Below, piece after piece: positions 55,374-59,882 of a stretch of DNA of 59,882 bases (position 1 is its first letter; the number at the start of each line of letters is the position of its first letter). A program made the position numbers and the translations under genes. Source of the DNA: Myxococcales bacterium (GTDB taxonomy: Bacteria > Myxococcota > Myxococcia > Myxococcales > Myxococcaceae); assembly GCA_016191815.1 (NCBI GenBank), contig JACPVI010000031.1, positions 1 through 59,882 on the forward strand. Direction: 5' to 3'. The notes beneath the pieces were generated by a model, which did no database searches, was not told where the DNA came from, and saw only the letters and a list, made by a program, of their open reading frames with translations.

Positions 55374-55801
55374 CCCGATTCCTTCTCGACACCAGCATCG
55401 TGAGCGAAGCCACCCGGCCACGGCCTCTGGCCTCCGTGACCAAGTGGCTCGGCCGTCAGCTCGATTCGCAACTCTTCATCGCCACGCTCACGCTGGCGGA
55501 GATCAAGCGCGGAATCCTCGAGAAGCCACCTGGGCGCAAGCGGCGCGAGCTGGAGAAATGGTTCGACGGTCCGGAAGGGCCTCAGGCGCTCTTCCGCGGG
55601 CGCATTCTGCCTTTCGACGAGCGTGCGGCGGTCGAGTGGGCCCGCCTCATGGCGTCAGGCACCACCGCCGGGCGCCCGCGCAGCTCGCTCGACATGGTGA
55701 TCGCCGCCACCGCTGCCGCCAATCAATGCGCGGTGGTCTCCGGCGACGAGCGTCACTTCAAAGGCACAGTCGCGCTCATCAATCCATTGAGCGCGCGATG
55801 A
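55370..55801 (+). CDS. vapC: PIN-domain toxin, VapC/FitB-like
   Basis: 143 residues from GTG 55370. PIN-domain acidic residues are all in place: Asp7 (FLLDTSIVSEATRP), Glu44 (TLTLAEIKRG), Asp108 (SSLDMVIAATA) and Asp126 (VVSGDERHF). LDTSIVSE...RP at the start is the FitB-type variant. The family are Mg-dependent ribonucleases, typically cutting tRNA or rRNA. Its stop overlaps the ATG of the downstream metallopeptidase (ATGA), so the toxin message can be translationally coupled to that gene. Confidence 0.88.
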   Translation: MTRFLLDTSIVSEATRPRPLASVTKWLGRQLDSQLFIATLTLAEIKRGILEKPPGRKRRELEKWFDGPEGPQALFRGRILPFDERAAVEWARLMASGTTAGRPRSSLDMVIAATAAANQCAVVSGDERHFKGTVALINPLSAR

Positions 55802-57603
55802 CCCCAAGGCGCACCAGTGGGCATCGACTCCGGATGCGCGAGCGAGGCCTCAGCCAAGAAGCGACCCCGCAACGGCTGGCGGCGGCGGCGAAGAAGGCCT
55901 GCGGACCGATCGGAAGGCCGGCCCGGAGGCTGCTCGCTCTGCCTGCCGGGGCGCTCGCCGCGCTCTTCTGGCTCGGCTGCCCCAAGGCGCCGCCTCCCGC
56001 GCCTGGTCCTCCGAGCGAGGCGGAACAGCTCGCGCAAGGTGCGAGGAAGCTCTCGGAGGAGGCCCGCGAGCTGGTCCGGACCCAGGACGAGACGATCTGG
56101 CGCCACTGGACCACCGGCGCCCCGCTGGATCTCGCCAAGAGCTACGAGGGGCGCGATCGGCTCCTCTCCGCCGAGAGCATCGCCCTCGCCCACCGCGCTC
56201 GCGAGGCGGCGACGAGCCCCGAGGAGGTCCGCGCCCTCACCCACCTCAAGGTGTACCTGGTCGGCGAGCAGCTCTCGCGCGCGCTGGCCGAGCACACCGA
56301 AGCGATCACCAACCTCGAAGCCTCGATGACCTTCAGCGCCGAAGGCCAGGAGTACGCCTACCGCGATCTCGAGCGGCTGCTGGCGAACGAGGCGAGCGCG
56401 ATCCGGCGCAAGGCGCTCTATGAAGGAGCCACCCCGGCGGTCGAGCGGCTGAGCCAGTCGCTCTGGCGCAAGGAGGAGCGGATCGTCCAGGTGCTCCACC
56501 CCTTCGGGTACACCTACGAGACCTACGGCGCCGAGCTCAGGCAAGTGGACGTCGATCAGCTCGGAGCGCTCGCCGACGAGGTCCTCCGGTCGACCGAAGA
56601 CACCTACTTGGCCCAGCTCGAGCGGCTCGCCCCCAAGGAGCTGGGGCTGCCTCTCGCCAAGCTCAAGCGGGCGGACTTTCCCCGCCTGTTCCGTCCCCGG
56701 GGTCTGGACGCCCACTTCCCAAAGGACAAGCTCTTGAGCCGGGCCGCGGACACCCTCAAGGGCCTGGGTTTCGATCCCACTTCGAGCTCCAAGCTCAAGA
56801 TCGACCTATCCGAATCGCCGGGAAAGGTGCCGCGGCCGCTGACGGTGGCGGTGCAAGTCCCCGACGATGTCCGGCTCTCCATCCGGCCCACGGGCGGGGC
56901 GAACGACCAGGCCGATCTCCTCCACGAGCTGGGCCACGCGATGCACTACGCCCTCTCGCCTCCCGGGCGCTTCGAGCTGTCGCGGCTCGGAAGCATCACC
57001 GCCAGCGAGGCCTTCGCCTTCCTGTTCGAGGACTTGATCGACGATCCCATCTGGCTCGAAGAGCAGACCGGCCTCTCGGGCGCGAAGCTCGAGCAGTCGC
57101 TCGAGGCGGGCGGCGCCCAGAGGCTCAACGGGCTCAGGAAGGCTGCCGGCGGGCTGCTCTATCAGATCGCCCTCCATCGCGGGCACGCCTCACCGCGCGA
57201 GCTGTACGGCGAGGTGATGTCCAGGGCCTTGGGCATCGAGCTGGCGGCGGAAGACCGAGCCCGCTTCCTGGTCGATTCGGAGGACTTCTACCAGTCGGCG
57301 GAGGACCTGAGGGCCTGGGTGCTCGCGGGTCAGCTCCAGGCGCAGCTCAAGGCGCGCTTCGGGCCGAGCTGGTGGCGGGACGCCCGGGCCGGCGCTTTCC
57401 TCCGGGCCCTGTTCCACGCCAACGCGCTCACCGCCGAGGAGGTCGCGGTGCGGGCAGGGGAAGCAGGGCTCAGGCCGGAGGTGCTGCTGCTCCGGCTCAC
57501 CTCTCGCCTCGGGCAGCCTCGGGGCTGGGTGCCGCGCCCGTTCGGCAAGCCGATGCAGATCGCCGATGGAGGAAGCCCCGGCGATTGGAGGCCGAGGCCT
57601 TGA
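55798..57603 (+). CDS. M3-like metallopeptidase lipoprotein with antitoxin-derived N-terminus
   Basis: 601 residues from ATG 55798 (ATGA overlap with vapC). Residues 5-19 repeat antitoxin sequence. A hydrophobic signal (RRLLALPAGALAALFWLGC, Cys about residue 60, lipobox WLGC) follows, so the true signal starts far from the first Met; ATG 55834 inside the repeat is the only other start before it. Zinc site HELGH (His376, His380), with a candidate third ligand Glu404 in ITASEAFAFLFED, as in oligoendopeptidase F-type M3 peptidases. The TA cassette appears to have landed on the 5' end of this gene. Predicted envelope endopeptidase. Confidence 0.7.
   Translation: MTPRRTSGHRLRMRERGLSQEATPQRLAAAAKKACGPIGRPARRLLALPAGALAALFWLGCPKAPPPAPGPPSEAEQLAQGARKLSEEARELVRTQDETIWRHWTTGAPLDLAKSYEGRDRLLSAESIALAHRAREAATSPEEVRALTHLKVYLVGEQLSRALAEHTEAITNLEASMTFSAEGQEYAYRDLERLLANEASAIRRKALYEGATPAVERLSQSLWRKEERIVQVLHPFGYTYETYGAELRQVDVDQLGALADEVLRSTEDTYLAQLERLAPKELGLPLAKLKRADFPRLFRPRGLDAHFPKDKLLSRAADTLKGLGFDPTSSSKLKIDLSESPGKVPRPLTVAVQVPDDVRLSIRPTGGANDQADLLHELGHAMHYALSPPGRFELSRLGSITASEAFAFLFEDLIDDPIWLEEQTGLSGAKLEQSLEAGGAQRLNGLRKAAGGLLYQIALHRGHASPRELYGEVMSRALGIELAAEDRARFLVDSEDFYQSAEDLRAWVLAGQLQAQLKARFGPSWWRDARAGAFLRALFHANALTAEEVAVRAGEAGLRPEVLLLRLTSRLGQPRGWVPRPFGKPMQIADGGSPGDWRPRP
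55812..55855 (+). repeat. direct repeat, copy 2 (inside the metallopeptidase 5' end)
   Basis: 44 bp encoding TSGHRLRMRERGLS in frame with the peptidase. Relative to copy 1 it has an extra codon (GGG region) and CTG changed to ATG, which creates a potential start codon at 55834. Confidence 0.85.
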
Positions 57604-57607
57604 AGCG

Positions 57608-58357
57608 CTACTTCCCGAACGCGAAGCTCGCGGCAACCTTGCCCCTGGGCGGAACCTCCACCTTCGCCTCCCTGAGGCCCAACTTCGGGTGCCAGGCCTT
57701 GACGAGGTAGCTGCCCGGCGGCACCTCGGTGAGCGAGTACGACCCGTCCTCCTTCACCACCACCGCGTACGGGTGCTCGGGCGCCAAAAGGTGCGCGACC
57801 ATGAAGTTGTGGATGTCGCAGCCGACGGTGAGGAACGGCGAGCGCTTGGGTTTCACCTCTTTGATCAGCGTGCCCGTGGTCGGCTGGGCGACGTTGAAGA
57901 GCATCTTCCTCAACGTCCGGCCGGACTCGACGCCGACAATCTCGCGCAGGTTGACGTTGTGGGGGACTCCCTCGTCGCTGTTCTTCACCGCGATCGGTCC
58001 GGGCCGGACGACCTGCGCGGCGGGCACGAAACGGCACTTCTGCTGATCGAGCGAGTAGCCGCCGGACGGCTCCGGCCACCTCTTTCCCTCTGCGATGGAG
58101 TCCAGGAAGACGAACGCGCCGCGGAGCGCGCCGTCTTTCACCTCCACCCAGACGACTTCGCGGTGTCCCTCCCCGCAGACCTCGGTGCCGCTTGCCACCG
58201 CGAACCGCTCCACCGCGTTGGGCGGGAGCGGCCCTTCGAAGGTTACCCGGCCAACGATGGTGCCGCCGTTCTTGACTGCGACTTCCTGGTACTGGGCCAG
58301 CCCCACTGCAGGGAGCGCCAGCGCAGCGCCAAACAGCACTCGAAAACCGATCGTCAT
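57608..58357 (-). CDS. exported cupredoxin / carboxypeptidase-regulatory-like protein
   Basis: 249 residues. Signal peptide RVLFGAALALPAVGLAQ. Strand-rich with two candidate copper-site pieces: NSDEGVPHNVNLR (His) and VGCDIHNFMVAHLL (Cys, His, Met), in the order H...C..H...M of cupredoxins, then a carboxypeptidase regulatory-like segment SYSLTEVPPGSYLVKAWHP. Similar proteins are annotated as methylamine-utilisation or plastocyanin-like. It overlaps the kelch gene by 4 bp (ATGA), so the two are probably co-expressed periplasmic partners. It converges with the peptidase gene at 4 bp. Confidence 0.72.
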   Translation of the reverse strand: MTIGFRVLFGAALALPAVGLAQYQEVAVKNGGTIVGRVTFEGPLPPNAVERFAVASGTEVCGEGHREVVWVEVKDGALRGAFVFLDSIAEGKRWPEPSGGYSLDQQKCRFVPAAQVVRPGPIAVKNSDEGVPHNVNLREIVGVESGRTLRKMLFNVAQPTTGTLIKEVKPKRSPFLTVGCDIHNFMVAHLLAPEHPYAVVVKEDGSYSLTEVPPGSYLVKAWHPKLGLREAKVEVPPRGKVAASFAFGK

Positions 58358-59709
58358 CGCCTCCCGCCGTTCGCCGAGCCTTCCTTCTGCACCTTCCCGA
58401 CCATGAGGATCTCCGGGAACTCCCTCTTGAGCTCCTTGCTGTAGAAGTCCTGCATCAGGACTCCCTCGCCGTAGCGAATGCGGTCGCCGGGGCTGAACTC
58501 GCCGGCCGGTGCGGAGAGCCAAACCTGGCCACCCTTTCCGGCGACGCGGAGATAGACGTGCTTGGGGGCGGGAACGACCTCCGCCACGACTCCTTCGTTG
58601 GGCAATGGCCGCTCGGCCTCCGAGGCCTTGGGAGGAAATGCCTTGAAGGCCTCGGCCTCCTCCTTGGTCGCCCAAGAGCCGATCTCTCCGGCCTCGTTGA
58701 ATCGCGCGAAGTAGACGCTGGTGGAGTAGCCCGCCCGGTTGGTCCCGCCGATGGCGTAGATCCAATCACCCTGGACCTGGACCTCGAACATCGCGAGCGG
58801 CACGGGGAGTCTGGTGGAGACCGGCCTCCAGCTCTCGAGCCCGCCGTCCGCGGAGACGGTGGCCACCTCGATGCTGTCCAGGTACTCGACTCCGGAGATG
58901 CCGCCCAGTGCGTACAGCCTGCCGCCGTGGGCCGCCACCGCCAGGCCGTAGCGGCCGGCGAGCAGCGGCGAGGTGGAGGTCCAGCGCCCGAAGCCGGCTT
59001 GGTCGGCGACCCGCCCCCGCTCCACGCCCCTCAGGCCGAGGCCTGACTGCTGATCGTGTCCCCCGACGACGTAGGTGGTCCCGCCGACGTTCTTGACGCC
59101 GCTGATGTAGCGGAGGGAAGTGAGCCTCTCCTCCTCCTCGAACCACTCGTCGACGCCGCCGTCGGGGCGGATGGCCGCATGCTCCACCGTGTTGAGCATG
59201 TCGCCGCCGAAGCCGCCCAAGGTGTAGAGAGTGCCCTCTTCGAGCACCACCTCGCAGCAGCGCCGCGGCACGTTCAGCTCCTCGGGCGCGGTCTCCCAAG
59301 GCGAGAGGTGGCCGTCGGGCAGGATGCGGGAGTGCTCCACGGTGCGGAGGAGGACGTGACCGTGCGGCCCCTTGCCTCCGCCGACCACGTAGATGCGGCC
59401 CTCGTGCACCACCGCGTCGAAGAATCCCCGGGGCTCGTTCATCGGGGGGCCGGGCTTCCAGGGCCCCAGCGAGCTGTCGCTGCGGATCTCCGCGATCTCG
59501 GTGGAGGGGAGGAAGTCCTTCCCGTCGACGCCGCCGATTACAACCAGGTGGCCGTTGGCGATCACTGCTGCGGTCCCTGCCCGCTTGACGGAGAGCGAGC
59601 TGGCCTGCCTCCACATCGGCACCCAGACCGGGGGCGCAGCCTCGCGCTTGCAGCCCACAAGAGCGGGCAAGCAGGCCACCATCACGGCAGTCGGAGCGAG
59701 GCGCATCAC
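58354..59709 (-). CDS. kelch-repeat lipoprotein
   Basis: 451 residues. Signal peptide ending ALVGC (Cys20). Residues 40-380 carry about six kelch blades of the form (R.G..AVV.ng.LYV.GG), e.g. RAGTAAVIANGHLVVIGG, FDAVVHEGRIYVVGGGKG and GRYGLAVAAHGGRLYALGG, forming a propeller. A C-terminal strand-rich domain (AEVVPAPKHVYLRVAGKGG; PGDRIRYGEGVLMQD) completes it. Function is unknown, likely a surface or periplasmic binding protein. The first 173 bp beyond its start, to the window edge, hold no gene I can support. Confidence 0.85.
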   Translation of the reverse strand: MMRLAPTAVMVACLPALVGCKREAAPPVWVPMWRQASSLSVKRAGTAAVIANGHLVVIGGVDGKDFLPSTEIAEIRSDSSLGPWKPGPPMNEPRGFFDAVVHEGRIYVVGGGKGPHGHVLLRTVEHSRILPDGHLSPWETAPEELNVPRRCCEVVLEEGTLYTLGGFGGDMLNTVEHAAIRPDGGVDEWFEEEERLTSLRYISGVKNVGGTTYVVGGHDQQSGLGLRGVERGRVADQAGFGRWTSTSPLLAGRYGLAVAAHGGRLYALGGISGVEYLDSIEVATVSADGGLESWRPVSTRLPVPLAMFEVQVQGDWIYAIGGTNRAGYSTSVYFARFNEAGEIGSWATKEEAEAFKAFPPKASEAERPLPNEGVVAEVVPAPKHVYLRVAGKGGQVWLSAPAGEFSPGDRIRYGEGVLMQDFYSKELKREFPEILMVGKVQKEGSANGGRR

Positions 59710-59882
59710 GGCGGGAGCCAGTATCAGAGGCCACGCGCGGTGCCTAGAGCACCGAACAGGTTACCCGGCCGTCGCGAGGGCGCCGAGACCGAAGCGAGGC
59801 TGGCGCCCGAGGAGGGAGCAGCGGAGGCGGGCTGGTGGGCCCGTCGAGCAGCGGACCGACGAGGCCGCCGGCCGCAGCGAGA

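Noticed and set aside
59710-59882. Window end after the kelch gene
   Set aside because: No ORF, RNA gene or promoter recognised.

Overview
This high-GC window reads as a chromosomal segment of a myxobacterium or close relative (Myxococcota, former Deltaproteobacteria). I infer this from strong G/C bias at third codon positions, many lipoproteins, a MYXO-CTERM-type sorting tail on the secreted protein at 20478-23195, a 14-copy MopE-type Cys/Asp repeat lipoprotein, TonB/AgmX-like modules, a DUF4388 protein and bacterial alpha-2-macroglobulin. No rRNA, tRNA, CRISPR array or intact insertion sequence was recognised. Genes are dense on both strands, many overlapping by ATGA or GTGA.

Layout. 1-5.4 kb: RNA and housekeeping genes (TrmL-like methyltransferase, DUF192, PP2C phosphatase), then an AmgK/MurU-like peptidoglycan-sugar recycling pair. 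5.4-10.1 kb: cystathionine beta-synthase and cystathionine gamma-synthase/lyase (transsulfuration) around a low-complexity secreted protein. 10.2-20 kb: Hsp20, a UdgX remnant, two rRNA methyltransferase-like proteins, an MBL hydrolase, membrane and TonB-like proteins, glycerate kinase. 20-32 kb: envelope and secreted proteins, a HepT/MntA-like pair and an alpha-2-macroglobulin split over two overlapping genes.

32.2-40.5 kb is the most striking region: seven co-directional minus-strand genes, six of them essentially without gaps. In transcription order they are nicotinate phosphoribosyltransferase, PP2C phosphatase, Ser/Thr kinase with a zinc ribbon, nicotinamidase-like isochorismatase hydrolase, vWA protein and an NrtR-type Nudix regulator; after a 193 bp gap comes a degenerate NadM-like domain fused to a methyltransferase. 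A good sigma70-type promoter with a perfect 8+8 inverted repeat over its -35 lies upstream. I read this as an NAD-salvage operon joined to a TerY-type phosphorylation triad and probably repressed by its own NrtR.

40.5-59.9 kb: a caspase-like candidate protease, the MopE-repeat lipoprotein, a VolA/FadL-like lipase-transporter pair, an ECF sigma factor, PlsC and EpmA. Next is a disrupted patch (no-gene stretch, frameshifted beta-propeller pseudogene, frameshifted receiver gene). Then comes a VapBC-type module with a palindromic operator, coupled to a metallopeptidase whose 5' end contains a copy of antitoxin-gene sequence, and finally a cupredoxin/carboxypeptidase-regulatory-like protein and a kelch lipoprotein.
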